DNA from: LMUY01 sp965198895
GTDB taxonomy: Bacteria; Pseudomonadota; Alphaproteobacteria; Acetobacterales; Acetobacteraceae
DNA: 64,000 nt
Direction of reading: 5' to 3'
Assembly: GCA_965198895.1 (NCBI GenBank)
Contig: OZ240676.1
Coordinates: forward strand, 3,844,001-3,908,000
The notes under the pieces are model-generated. The model worked only from the letters and a program-made list of their open reading frames with translations, ran no database searches and was not told the origin of the DNA. How positions within the stretch are numbered: position 1 is the first letter of the stretch; each line of letters begins with the position of its first letter. The position numbers were made by a program, and so were the translations under genes. Below are positions 45,476 to 53,682 of the stretch, piece by piece.

Positions 45476-45667
45476 CCTAACGGGCCTCTCGCCGAGGGGC
45501 TGGTGATCGTGTTGGCTTGCCCAGCCGCGACGGCCTCTCCCATGCTCGCCTCGACCTATCGCGTGGGCGAGAAATCGGCGGCGGCCGCGGTAACGGTGAG
45601 CACGGTGTGCAGCCTGTTGACGATCTCCGGTTGGATTCTCCTCAGCCGGGCAGCCTTCGGCTCGTAA
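45476..45667 (+). pseudogene. C-terminal fragment of an auxin-efflux-carrier (AEC) family permease
   Basis: About 63 codons resemble the end of AEC transporters: GLVIVLACPAATASPMLAST followed by YRVGEKSAAAAV and VSTVCSLLTISGWILL, that is, two membrane segments split by a short loop. Family members are about 310 residues, so four fifths are missing. The break point lies within about 10 bases of the flavoprotein scrap on the other strand, which marks a recombination or deletion junction. Confidence 0.6.
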
Positions 45668-45694
45668 GGCTTGGAAAGGATGCCGAAAACCGGC

Positions 45695-45716
45695 GTGGGT
45701 AGTTTCCGATCCTGCC
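45695..45716 (+). repeat. GTAGTTTCCGA dispersed repeat, copy 3
   Basis: Reads GGGTAGTTTCCGATCCTGCC, just after the AEC remnant and before the PRC-barrel gene. Confidence 0.6.
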
Positions 45717-45771
45717 ACCGCACCAGCGTTACGTCAGTATGCAAGGCCAGTTCATTGTCACGGAGTTCTCC

Positions 45772-46551
45772 ATGCTCGTCGTCGGGTCAGCCTTTACGAA
45801 CTACTCAATCGAGGCAAGTGATGGCCGAATCGGCACGGTCGACACGTTCTTGTTCGACGACGCGAGCTGGACGATACGCTGGCTGGTGGTCGACACCGGC
45901 CACTGGCTGACGGGCCGGCAAGTGCTGCTTCATCCGTCGGCCATCGGGCCGGCGGACCATCAGCGCAGACGGTTGCCGGTCAATCTTACCAAGTCGCAGA
46001 TCGAGGCAAGCCCGGACATCCAGCAGGACCAGCCTGTCACGATGCAGATGCAGAACCAGCTACATAGCTATTATGGAACCGATCCGCTTTGGGGCGGGCA
46101 GGGGTTCTACGGGGCAGGTCTGAACGGGTTCGCATTGGCTGGCGGTGTCGGCATGGCTACCTTCGGCGACGATCGGGTGATGGAGTCCGACCGGGTACAG
46201 CTTGGCTCCGAGGACGGCGACCGCCATCTGCGCAGCATGACGGCCGTGACCGGCTACCACATCCGTGCGACCGACGGGACGATCGGCCATGTCGAGAACT
46301 TCATGATGGATGATGCCACCTGGACGATCCGCTACCTGATCGTCGACACGCGCAACTGGTGGCCCGGCGCTCACGTGCTGATCTCGCCCTTCGCGGTTCA
46401 GTCCGTCGAATGGATGGGCAGAGAGATCCAATTGAATGTGACACGAGACCTGGTCAGAGGCAGCCCACCCTGGAACCCGGCAGAGGTCGCCGAGCAAGTC
46501 TATGAACGGCAGCTGCATCGTTACTATAACTGGCCGGGGTACGGCTGGTGA
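45772..46551 (+). CDS. Protein with two PRC-barrel domains
   Basis: A 259-residue soluble protein with two PRC-barrel repeats, about residues 5-85 and 155-235. The repeats align well with each other: SIEASDGRIGTVDTFLFDDA versus HIRATDGTIGHVENFMMDDA, each followed by a WTIR, a hydrophobic strand and VDT. The linker is Gly-rich. PRC barrels occur in photosynthetic reaction-centre H subunits and RNA-processing proteins; many stand-alone alphaproteobacterial ones are stress-related and uncharacterised. I prefer the ATG at 45772, preceded by CGGAG; the frame also opens at 45739. It does not belong to the gene debris around it. Confidence 0.85.
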   Translation: MLVVGSAFTNYSIEASDGRIGTVDTFLFDDASWTIRWLVVDTGHWLTGRQVLLHPSAIGPADHQRRRLPVNLTKSQIEASPDIQQDQPVTMQMQNQLHSYYGTDPLWGGQGFYGAGLNGFALAGGVGMATFGDDRVMESDRVQLGSEDGDRHLRSMTAVTGYHIRATDGTIGHVENFMMDDATWTIRYLIVDTRNWWPGAHVLISPFAVQSVEWMGREIQLNVTRDLVRGSPPWNPAEVAEQVYERQLHRYYNWPGYGW

Positions 46552-46561
46552 GCACCATAGC

Positions 46562-46894
46562 TCAGCGGATGGTCACCCGCACCACCTCTTCCCTGGCCGG
46601 ACCGAAGACGTGTGCGGCGCAGAGCTCGCCGTTTTCGGGCACGGTGATGCCCAGTGCGTCTTCCACGGCGCGCACGGAGGCGAGACCGTGCACCAGGGTG
46701 CAGACGCCGCAGATGCGTTGCGCGAACGCCCAGGCGTCGCGTGGATCACGTCCACGCAGGATGATCTCGATCCCCCGCACCTGCGTGCCGGCGCTGATCG
46801 CGTCCACGACGGTGCCATTTGCGTCGACATGCACCTCGATCCGCAGATGCCCCTCGATCCGCGTAATCGGATCGACGACGATACGCTGTGTCAT
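46562..46894 (-). pseudogene. hynL: NiFe-hydrogenase large subunit, N-terminal fragment
   Basis: The first 85 or so codons match the catalytic large subunit of uptake-type NiFe hydrogenases: MTQRIVVDPITRIEGHLRIE followed by the L1 cysteine motif RICGVC and HGLASVRAVEDALGI. After that the sequence diverges (NGELCAAHVFGP) and stops at 110 residues, whereas the subunit is about 550-600. The C-terminal nickel-ligand motif is therefore absent and the enzyme cannot form. The start overlaps the stop of the Isp2-like fragment, which preserves the native isp2-hynL order known from Isp-type hydrogenase operons. Confidence 0.75.
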
Positions 46895-47265
46895 GAGGAG
46901 TGCAGAGGACGACTGTCCTCTGCTGGGGTTTGGGGCAGAGCCCCATCCTTGAGGTTATCCGCCACCAACTCTAGCAAGCTAGCCACCGTAGTTCCCCATT
47001 TCGTCGCCTTCATCACGCGGAATGGCAGCTCGCGCCCAAGCTCGTTGGCGGCTTCCCACCGCATCTCGGTGAAGGAGTGCCCGCACTCCGGCATCAGCAA
47101 TGTTTTAGCCCCGCATGCGATGGCCGCATTCACGACGCCCATCGTGACGGCGCGTTGCCCGGCGCGATCGCCAGCCGTGAGCGACACGTTGTCGGCGTCG
47201 AACCCGTCGGTGCGGAACGTCCAGGATGCGCCTATGTGGTTCAGGATCTTTGCGATCGCCGCCAT
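46891..47265 (-). pseudogene. Isp2/HdrD-like Fe-S protein, C-terminal fragment
   Basis: About 124 codons read like the last CCG domain of heterodisulfide-reductase-like proteins: IAKILNHIGASWTFRTDGF, then ACGAKTLLMPECGHSFTEMR. In Isp-type hydrogenase operons (hynS-isp1-isp2-hynL) Isp2 is such a protein and lies directly before hynL, exactly as here. The N-terminal Fe-S cluster domains are missing and the fragment begins inside the hypC remnant. Confidence 0.65.
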
Positions 47266-47468
47266 CGACCCGGGGTAAAGGTGGTATCTGCGTTGGCGGC
47301 CCTGATGATCTGGATTGCGTAACCGACATGCACGAGCACGTTTTCACCGACCCCGACGGGGCCGTCACCCAGCAAGGTCAGGCTTACCTCTCGCTGCACG
47401 CCCCTGGCCTCGCATCGGGCAAGGTGGCCCTGCACGCTGACAATAGGCATCGGCACAGCAAGACACAT
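47241..47468 (-). pseudogene. hypC: HypC-like hydrogenase maturation protein, 3' end replaced
   Basis: From the ATG at 47468 it reads MCLAVPMPIVSVQG with the conserved Cys 2 that HypC uses to carry the Fe(CN)2CO group, then GDGPVGVGENVLVHVGYAIQ. The normal C-terminal helix (typically DEEEA and a leucine-rich end) is replaced after about residue 57 by an unrelated tail ending near the Isp2 fragment. It may be translated (75 residues) but has no intact hydrogenase beside it. I call it a remnant. Confidence 0.65.
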
Positions 47469-47522
47469 GACGTGTACCCCGTTGGCCAGCCAGGTTAGCC
47501 GTCCGTGCGGGACCGCCACACC

Positions 47523-47543
47523 CTCGGAACCTACTCAGGCTGC
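47523..47543 (-). repeat. GTAGTTTCCGA dispersed repeat, copy 4 (inverted, diverged)
   Basis: On the minus strand it reads GCCTGAGTAGGTTCCGAG, matching copy 5 (GCCTGAGTAGTTTCCGA) except for one base in the core. It lies just upstream of the hypC remnant. Confidence 0.55.
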
Positions 47544-47707
47544 AGCATCAACGGCGTGGCCATTCGGCAGCAGCACCGGCGTGAGCATCGCGGTGGCCGC
47601 GTTCTTGTCGGCCCGCTGCATGATGTCCACCAATCGTGCCATAAGCCCTATTCCTTGCCCACGACCTGACAAGTATCCGGCGGCTGTTTCATCCCTCATG
47701 CTGGCGC

Positions 47708-48691
47708 TCAGGGTATCAGCACCGCTGCGCCTTCGAACCGGCCGTGACGCAGATCGGCAAGGGCGTGGTTGGCTTGCTGCAACGGGTATCGATGGATTTT
47801 GGTCACAATGCCGATCGTTGGTGCGAGACGAAGGAAGTCGGTGCCGTCCTTCCGTGTCAGGTTGGCGACGGAGACGATCTGCCGTTCTTCCCATAGCAGC
47901 TCGTAAGGGAAGCTCGGGATGTCGCTCATGTGGATCCCGGCACAGACCAGGCGGCCGCCCTTCCGAAGCGCCTTTAGCGCCTGCGGCACGAGATCGCCGT
48001 CGGTCGCAAAAATGATTGCGGCGTCCAGCAAGTCGGGTGGTGCTTGGTCCGAGCCACCCGCCCAGGCCGCGCCTAAGCTTCGTGCAAACGCCTGCGTTGT
48101 GTCGTCGCCGGGCCGGGTGAAGGCAAATACCTGGCGTCCCTGCCATTTAGCCACCTGGGCGAGAATGTGGGCCGCGGCGCCGAACCCGTACAGTCCGAGG
48201 GTTTTTGCCTCGCCTGCAATCGTCAGGGCGCGCCATCCGATCAGCCCGGCGCAAAGCAGCGGAGCGAGCCCGACGTCGTCGCTCGCTGCGCCCAATGGGA
48301 AGGCGAAGCGGGCATCCACGATGGTGGATGTTGCGAAGCCGCCATCCCGGGTGAAGCCCGTGAAAAGTGGATGATCGCACAGGTTCTCCCGTCCTTCCCG
48401 GCAGTAGCGGCAGACGCCACAGACGTGCCCTAACCATGGGATTCCGACCCGCTCTCCCACCGACAGGTCGCGGACGCCGGGGCCGACCACGTCGATCCGA
48501 CCCACGACCTCGTGTCCCGGGATGATGGGCAGGCGGCGGCCGGGAAGCTCACCGTCGAGAACGTGCAGGTCGGTCCGGCACACACCGCAGGCGCCAACCG
48601 CGACGCGAACTTCGCCAGGACCGGGCCGCCGGTCAGGCAGCTCCGTCCACTCGAGTGGCCCGCCGATCTTCGTCAGCACCATCGCTTTCAA
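47708..48691 (-). CDS. Zinc-dependent alcohol dehydrogenase (AdhA/CAD2-like)
   Basis: A 327-residue NAD(P)-dependent medium-chain dehydrogenase. The catalytic zinc ligands are in CGVCRTDLH and GHEVVG; the structural zinc loop is CGVCRYCREGRENLC; the cofactor motif is the unusual GLYGFGAAAH. The pattern fits the propanol-preferring/CAD2 group. The conserved start KAMVL argues for the TTG at 48691, which has GGAG about 6 bases ahead; an ATG at 48682 is also possible. It is followed by gene debris and divergent from the CBS-BON gene. In relatives such genes sit in low-oxygen stress clusters, which suits cydAB nearby. Confidence 0.9.
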   Translation of the reverse strand: MKAMVLTKIGGPLEWTELPDRRPGPGEVRVAVGACGVCRTDLHVLDGELPGRRLPIIPGHEVVGRIDVVGPGVRDLSVGERVGIPWLGHVCGVCRYCREGRENLCDHPLFTGFTRDGGFATSTIVDARFAFPLGAASDDVGLAPLLCAGLIGWRALTIAGEAKTLGLYGFGAAAHILAQVAKWQGRQVFAFTRPGDDTTQAFARSLGAAWAGGSDQAPPDLLDAAIIFATDGDLVPQALKALRKGGRLVCAGIHMSDIPSFPYELLWEERQIVSVANLTRKDGTDFLRLAPTIGIVTKIHRYPLQQANHALADLRHGRFEGAAVLIP

Positions 48692-48790
48692 ACCGGTCTC
48701 CAATCAGCCCTAATGCCGCTCAACAAGCGCGAGGACGGCGCGGACGGCATCGTCCACCATCTGCGGTCGACCCGGGCCGTGTCGATAGCG

Positions 48791-48809
48791 TCGGAAACTA
48801 CTCAGGCCG
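48791..48809 (-). repeat. GTAGTTTCCGA dispersed repeat, copy 5 (inverted)
   Basis: Minus strand CGGCCTGAGTAGTTTCCGA. It pairs head to head with copy 6, 62 bases away. Confidence 0.6.
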
Positions 48810-48871
48810 ACTGAGCCGGACGGCAGCGATGATCGAAAGCGATGCCGCGGAAACCATGATCGCCGGGCCAG

Positions 48872-48893
48872 CTAGGTAGTTTCCGACCCTGCC
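48872..48893 (+). repeat. GTAGTTTCCGA dispersed repeat, copy 6
   Basis: Reads TAGGTAGTTTCCGACCCTGC, the best match to the consensus. With copy 5 it forms an inverted pair spanning 48791-48893. Confidence 0.6.
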
Positions 48894-49011
48894 TCCAGCC
48901 TGGCTGGTAAAGCTACTGTCCCTGTCGAGGTTTTGGGCAATGTCACTGATAGCGGGTGGCTTCGGCTGGCGTCCGAGCCCGTTCGGCGAACAAGCAAGGA
49001 ACATCCACGTC

Positions 49012-49746
49012 ATGAATTCACCCCTGACCGCCGGCGACATCATGACACGCAGCGTCGCAACGACCACGAAGACGACCCTCCTCCCAGCCGCCATCAAGCT
49101 GATGCTCGAAGGGCATGTCAGTGGCTTACCGGTTCTGGATAGTAAGGGGGTAATCGTGGGCATCCTCACCGAGGGCGATCTGCTCCGGCGCGTCGAACTC
49201 GGCACCAACTCGCACGCGCCGAGCTGGCTGGACCTCTTTCGTAGCTCCACGCGCGTTGCCCGCGAATACGTGGAAACTCATAGCCGCGTCGTCGGCGACA
49301 TCATGACGCAGGCGGTCGTGACCGTTGATGAGGCGGCGCCGTTATCAGAGGTCGTGAGTGTCATGCAGGGCAAGCACGTCAAGCGGGTTCCCGTGCTGGC
49401 AGACCGTCTGCTCGTCGGCATGGTGAGCCGGGTGGACTTGCTTCGTGCTCTCGCCGACACGTTCGCGGAGACACCCGAAGACACCGCTCCGAGCGACGGC
49501 ACGATCCGAGCGGGCGTGCTTGCCGCATTCAGTCACCAGTCCTGGGCGCCCATGGAGGGGATTTCAGTCAGCGTAGCGGACGGCGTGGTCGATCTAGGCG
49601 GCGTGATCCTTTGCGAAGCGGATCGGGCAGCGATGCGGGTCGCCGCACAGAATGTTACCGGCGTTACCAGCGTCCGTGATCACCTGATTTGGATCGAGCC
49701 GAACTCGGGCATGATGATCGGACCGGATCCAGTGCCGGCTATCTGA
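49012..49746 (+). CDS. CBS-domain pair plus BON domain protein
   Basis: A 244-residue protein. Two CBS motifs come first (GDIMTRSVATTTKTTLLPAA with GLPVLDSKGVIVGILTEGDL, and GDIMTQAVVTVDEAAPLSEV with RVPVLADRLLVGMVSRVDLL), giving a Bateman module that usually binds adenine nucleotides. A BON domain follows from about residue 165 (VSVADGVVDLGGVILCEADR, VTGVTSVRDHL), often tied to membranes or small ligands. I prefer the ATG at 49012; the frame opens at 48940. It lies 31 bases before cydA and may be cotranscribed, suggesting a role in energy or redox stress. Confidence 0.88.
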   Translation: MNSPLTAGDIMTRSVATTTKTTLLPAAIKLMLEGHVSGLPVLDSKGVIVGILTEGDLLRRVELGTNSHAPSWLDLFRSSTRVAREYVETHSRVVGDIMTQAVVTVDEAAPLSEVVSVMQGKHVKRVPVLADRLLVGMVSRVDLLRALADTFAETPEDTAPSDGTIRAGVLAAFSHQSWAPMEGISVSVADGVVDLGGVILCEADRAAMRVAAQNVTGVTSVRDHLIWIEPNSGMMIGPDPVPAI

Positions 49747-49777
49747 CTGTACCATCTGAATAGGCACACACATCCCG

Positions 49778-51178
49778 ATGCATCTCGATCCGCTGTTCCT
49801 CTCTCGCCTACAATTCGTATGGGTCGTCGCCCTTCACATCCTGCTCCCGGCCTTCACCGTGGGGCTGGCGTCTTACATCGCCTTTGCGGAGGGTATGAAC
49901 TTCTTCACCGGTCGCGAGATCTATGCGCGGATCTCAAACTTCTGGATCCGGATCTTCTCGGTGGCGTTTGGGATGGGCGTCGTATCCGGCATCGTAATGC
50001 CCTTCCAATTCGGCACGAACTGGAGTCGCTTCTCCGATGCGACCGCAAACGTCATCTCGCCATTGCTGGCTTACGAGGGGCTGACGGCGTTCTTCCTGGA
50101 GGCCACGTTCCTCGGCGTCCTGCTATTCGGCCGCAAGCTCGTGCCACGATGGGTGCACTTCGTGGCGGCGCTCGCCGTGGCGCTTGGCACCCTGTCATCG
50201 TCGTTCTGGATCCTTGCGGCGAATAGCTGGATGCAGACCCCGGCTGGCTACGAGATCGTCGATGGCCGTTTCTTCCCGACAGATTGGTGGCAGGTCATTT
50301 TCAACCCGTCCTTTCCCTATCGCCTCGCCCACACGGTCACGGCTTTCTACATCACGACAGGTTTCGTCGTACTCGGCATCGGCGCCTGGCTGGTGCGCAA
50401 GGGCCGCTTCGTGGCGGAGGGCCGGACCATCATGTCCGCCACATTGTGGGTTCTACTTCTCCTGGTTCCGCTCCAAATCGGGTTCGGCGACCTGCACGGT
50501 CTGAACACGCTGGAGTATCAACCGACCAAGCTCGCTGCCTTGGAAGGCCGCTACGATACGGCCTCGCCAGCCCCGCTGACCCTGTTCGGCATACCGGACG
50601 ACGCCGCAGCGACCATGCATGACGAAGTCGCCATTCCCTGGTTGGGGAGCCTGCTACTGACGCATTCTTGGTATGGGCAGATCAAGGGACTGAAGGACTG
50701 GCCCGCCGAGCAACGCCCCCCGGTTGGCCCGCCCTTCTATGCGTTTCGCATCATGGTCGGCGCTGGGATGCTGATGCTGGTGCTGGTCATTACCGGCAAT
50801 ATCTTGCGCCGCCGGGACCAGTTCGTCCGATCGGCCCTTTTCCTGCGCGCGTGCGAATGGGCGGCGCCCCTCGGGTTCGTCGCCGTGTTGGCCGGTTGGG
50901 TCACGACCGAGGTGGGACGGCAGCCTTGGACGGTGTTCGGGTTGATGCGGACCGCGCAGTCAGTGTCGCCGTCCCTGACCGGCACCGACGTTCTATTGTC
51001 GCTGCTCGGCTACATCGCCGTCTACGCGATCGTCTTCCCCGGTGGCTTCCTTGTCATGCGCCGCATTGTCCGGCTCGGCCCGCAGGGGCAGGGCGCGGAC
51101 GGCCCCGTGCAGAGCGGTCGACCGATCTTGCCGATCACGTCGCTGCCAGCGACCGGCCAGCAGGTGACGGCACCATGA
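49778..51178 (+). CDS. cydA: Cytochrome bd-type quinol oxidase subunit I (cyanide-insensitive type)
   Basis: Subunit I carries haems b558, b595 and d and oxidises quinol with oxygen. The 466-residue length and short Q loop mark the cyanide-insensitive (CioA) branch rather than the long-loop E. coli type. The haem ligands are visible: a His in VVALHILLPAF near residue 19, a His in RLAHTVTAFY near 190, and a Met in FGLMRTAQS near 390, with the conserved GRQPW. Nine or so membrane segments. It overlaps cydB by 4 bases. Such oxidases work at low oxygen or with respiratory poisons. Confidence 0.94.
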   Translation: MHLDPLFLSRLQFVWVVALHILLPAFTVGLASYIAFAEGMNFFTGREIYARISNFWIRIFSVAFGMGVVSGIVMPFQFGTNWSRFSDATANVISPLLAYEGLTAFFLEATFLGVLLFGRKLVPRWVHFVAALAVALGTLSSSFWILAANSWMQTPAGYEIVDGRFFPTDWWQVIFNPSFPYRLAHTVTAFYITTGFVVLGIGAWLVRKGRFVAEGRTIMSATLWVLLLLVPLQIGFGDLHGLNTLEYQPTKLAALEGRYDTASPAPLTLFGIPDDAAATMHDEVAIPWLGSLLLTHSWYGQIKGLKDWPAEQRPPVGPPFYAFRIMVGAGMLMLVLVITGNILRRRDQFVRSALFLRACEWAAPLGFVAVLAGWVTTEVGRQPWTVFGLMRTAQSVSPSLTGTDVLLSLLGYIAVYAIVFPGGFLVMRRIVRLGPQGQGADGPVQSGRPILPITSLPATGQQVTAP

Positions 51179-52191
51179 TACCCAATTTGGCGCTGGACTT
51201 CGTCCCGATCTGGACCGTCATCCTGGCAACCGGCGTGTTCCTCTACGTGCTGCTCGACGGTTTCGATCTCGGTGTCGGCATCCTCTATCGGTTCGCATCG
51301 GACACGGCGTCCCGCAACTTGCTGATGAACAGCATCGCCCCAGTTTGGGATGGCAACGAAACCTGGCTGATCCTCGGTGGTGTCGGCTTGCTGGTGGCGT
51401 TCCCATTGGCCTTCGCCATCATTATCCCGGCGGTCTACTTCCCCGTGCTCATCATGCTGCTGGCGCTGGTATTCCGAGGTGTCGCGTTCGAGTTCCGCTT
51501 TCGCGACGCCGTCCACCGGACGTTCTGGGATTACGGCTTCTTTCTCGGGTCGGTCATCGCGACATTCGCCCAGGGAGTCGTGCTCGGCGCCTTCATCCAG
51601 GGCTTCAAGGTCGAGGGGCGAGCGTTCATCGGCAGCAGCTTCGATTGCTTCACCTGGTTCTCCACGCTGACCGGCGTTGCCCTGGTGTTCGGTTACGGCT
51701 TGCTCGGCGCAGGTTGGCTCATTCTGAAGACGTCCGGCGCGTTACAGCAGCAGGTTCGCCGGCAGGGGGTGTGGTGCTTGGTCGGGGTCGTCGTCTGCAT
51801 TGTGGCGGTGAGCGTCTGGACGCCAATCCTGGACGCCGAAATCGCAAAGCGCTGGCTGTCCTGGCCCAACATCGTCTGGTTGTTGCCCGTTCCGCTTATA
51901 ACGGCGCTCGTGGTGATCGTGACGGGTCTCTCGCTTCGCGGCACTTCGGAAGCCACGCCGTTTCTCGGTGCCGTGGCGCTGTTTCTGATGTCCTATCTCG
52001 GGATCGCAATCAGCCTGTGGCCGATGATCGTGCCGCACCACTACACCCTGACCCAGGCTGCCTCGTCACCGAAGACGCAGGCGTTCCTGCTGGTGGGCAC
52101 GGCGTTCCTGCTTCCCACCGTCCTGCTCTACACGGCCTGGGCGTACTGGGTCTTCCGGGGCAAGGTGAGGGCGGACATAGGGTATCATTGA
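51175..52191 (+). CDS. cydB: Cytochrome bd-type quinol oxidase subunit II
   Basis: A 338-residue partner of CydA with about nine membrane segments. It has the family motifs LLDGFDLGVGIL, PVWDGNETWLILGG and FRGVAFEFRFRD near the N-terminus and the PHHYTLTQAASSPKT loop near residue 285. The ATG at 51175 overlaps the cydA stop. I see no small cydX-like frame after it. cydDC, needed for assembly in some bacteria, is not in the window. Confidence 0.94.
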   Translation: MIPNLALDFVPIWTVILATGVFLYVLLDGFDLGVGILYRFASDTASRNLLMNSIAPVWDGNETWLILGGVGLLVAFPLAFAIIIPAVYFPVLIMLLALVFRGVAFEFRFRDAVHRTFWDYGFFLGSVIATFAQGVVLGAFIQGFKVEGRAFIGSSFDCFTWFSTLTGVALVFGYGLLGAGWLILKTSGALQQQVRRQGVWCLVGVVVCIVAVSVWTPILDAEIAKRWLSWPNIVWLLPVPLITALVVIVTGLSLRGTSEATPFLGAVALFLMSYLGIAISLWPMIVPHHYTLTQAASSPKTQAFLLVGTAFLLPTVLLYTAWAYWVFRGKVRADIGYH

Positions 52192-52693
52192 CGATCAGGA
52201 GCGTTCGCCGTCCTCTTCCTATCGGGACTATGCCGTGGGAGCACCTGGACGGCGGTGCCCGGCTAATCCGAGAGTTCCGCGACGATATGCATAGCACTGT
52301 TGGAGGTGTCCCGGGCCGTTGTTGCGCACTTGGGAGCGCAGAACGAATCCGATCGTTGACTGTCGATTGAGTAGATCCCGAAGCTACCTAGGCCAACGCG
52401 CCCTTGCCTATGTTCACCCTACCGGACGGCCAACAAGACTTTAAATCCGGCCGCTTTGCGCCCTCAAAGAACCATCTGGACTGCTGCCACGAATGCTGGC
52501 GTGAGCAAACAAAAAGAAACCTACTCTGATTTTCCGAGCGGTCACGCCCCTCGAGGAGAGTGCCGAAGCGCTCGTTCGTCATGAAGTGCCAAGCGACGCA
52601 CACCTCGAACGGGCGACTCCCGCGACAGCGGGTTCGTCCTCCAGCCATGTCCATTTTTTTAATGTGATGATGTAACAGCCCTTCAGCGTCGGC
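52192..52693. other. Gap of about 500 bases with a repeat copy and no recognised gene
   Basis: Contains repeat copy 7 at 52376-52394. The stretch 52420-52690 looks more AT-rich than its surroundings. An 88-codon frame on the minus strand (52388-52654) encodes a Trp/Arg/Ser-rich peptide I cannot place; I do not call it a gene. Confidence 0.45.
52376..52394 (-). repeat. GTAGTTTCCGA dispersed repeat, copy 7 (inverted, diverged)
   Basis: Minus strand reads GGCCTAGGTAGCTTCGGGA; it shares CCTAGGTAG with copy 6 but the core has changed. Weakest member of the set. Confidence 0.35.
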
Positions 52694-53623
52694 CTATTTT
52701 GTCAGCATCGCAATGTCGGGGTCCAACGACCGTGCGACGCGCAAACCAACGAAATTCGTTCGGGCTGGCCGTGGTAACCAGTTTCGGTCAGCGGAACGCA
52801 GGCCGCTTGCCGTGTAGTTCCAGGCGCCACCACGCAGAACGGCCATCGACTGATTGCCGCCTTGCCAGGCCGTGCCGTCCACGGGTGCACCACGATAGTC
52901 GCCATGCCAGCTATCTTGGCACCACTGCCACACATTACCCAGCATATCGTAGAGACCCCAGACGTTGGGTGCATAGCGCCCCACAGGCTGGGTTCCACGA
53001 GAACTCCGCGCAACCATCTTGCCGTCGCATGATGAGCCGGGACCACCGTCATACCTGGCCTTTCCGCAGTCGATCGAGTTGCCCCACGGATAAGTCGTGG
53101 TCGACCCTGCACGCGCGACGTACTCCCATTCCGACTCCGTCAGCAGCCGATAGTCCCGTCCGGTCTTCTGCGACAACCAAGAGACGTAGTCGTTCGCATC
53201 GGCCCAGGACACGTTGATGACGGGACGGCTTCCCCGTCCCCACCCCTCATCCGCCGGAAGCTTGTTGTTGGAGCAGCCACCATCCTTGGCGCATGCCGCC
53301 CATTCGTCGAACGTGATAGCAAACTTGCCAACAGCGAATTTCGCCGGAAAGGTCACGACGTGCTGTGGTTGCTCACGGGCATACTGCTCGGAGCCCATCA
53401 AAGACTTGCCGTCCCGGATCACAACCATCTCCGGACAATCGTCCTTGCAATCGGAGAAGGTGCTGCCGGGCGCTAACGCGGCAACCGCGGTATTCAACTC
53501 GCCTCTGGACCCTGACCGGTTGGAGCGTTCTCCCGCAGCGTCAGCTTTGGCTTTTACCGCCGCAGCAACCGTCAGAACGTTCGTTGCGAGCAAAAGCGTG
53601 ACCACGCAGACCAACAGCCTCAT
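52694..53623 (-). CDS. Exported formylglycine-generating-enzyme (SUMF1)-like protein
   Basis: A 309-residue protein with an N-terminal signal peptide (MRLLVCVVTLLLATNVLTVA) and a FGE-sulfatase domain from about residue 60 to the end: FAVGKFAITFDEWAACAKDG, VINVSWADANDYVSWLSQKT, YRLLTESEWEYVARAG, GNVWQWCQDSWHGDY and RGGAWNYTASGLRSADRN. True FGE oxidises cysteine in sulfatases; many bacterial relatives have other or unknown roles. No sulfatase gene is near. I take the ATG at 53623 because the longer frame lacks a signal sequence at its own start. Base composition is a little less GC-rich than in neighbours. Confidence 0.85.
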   Translation of the reverse strand: MRLLVCVVTLLLATNVLTVAAAVKAKADAAGERSNRSGSRGELNTAVAALAPGSTFSDCKDDCPEMVVIRDGKSLMGSEQYAREQPQHVVTFPAKFAVGKFAITFDEWAACAKDGGCSNNKLPADEGWGRGSRPVINVSWADANDYVSWLSQKTGRDYRLLTESEWEYVARAGSTTTYPWGNSIDCGKARYDGGPGSSCDGKMVARSSRGTQPVGRYAPNVWGLYDMLGNVWQWCQDSWHGDYRGAPVDGTAWQGGNQSMAVLRGGAWNYTASGLRSADRNWLPRPARTNFVGLRVARSLDPDIAMLTK

Positions 53624-53682
53624 CACGCTACCGTAGGGACTTGTGTTCTCCTCGGGAAGGCGTTCTCGCGTCACACTATATA

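Larger units (their letters stand above)
48692..49011. other. Divergent gap of 320 bases carrying two inverted copies of the dispersed repeat
   Basis: No gene recognised between the alcohol dehydrogenase and the CBS-BON gene. The frame stays open upstream of 49012 to 48940, so the CBS-BON protein could be 24 residues longer. Repeat copies at 48791 and 48872 face each other and enclose about 60 bases. Confidence 0.45.

Noticed and set aside
52388..52654. 88-codon frame on the minus strand
   Set aside because: Trp- and Arg-rich peptide with no recognisable family, weak start context, and in a gap with lower GC. Not enough to call a gene.
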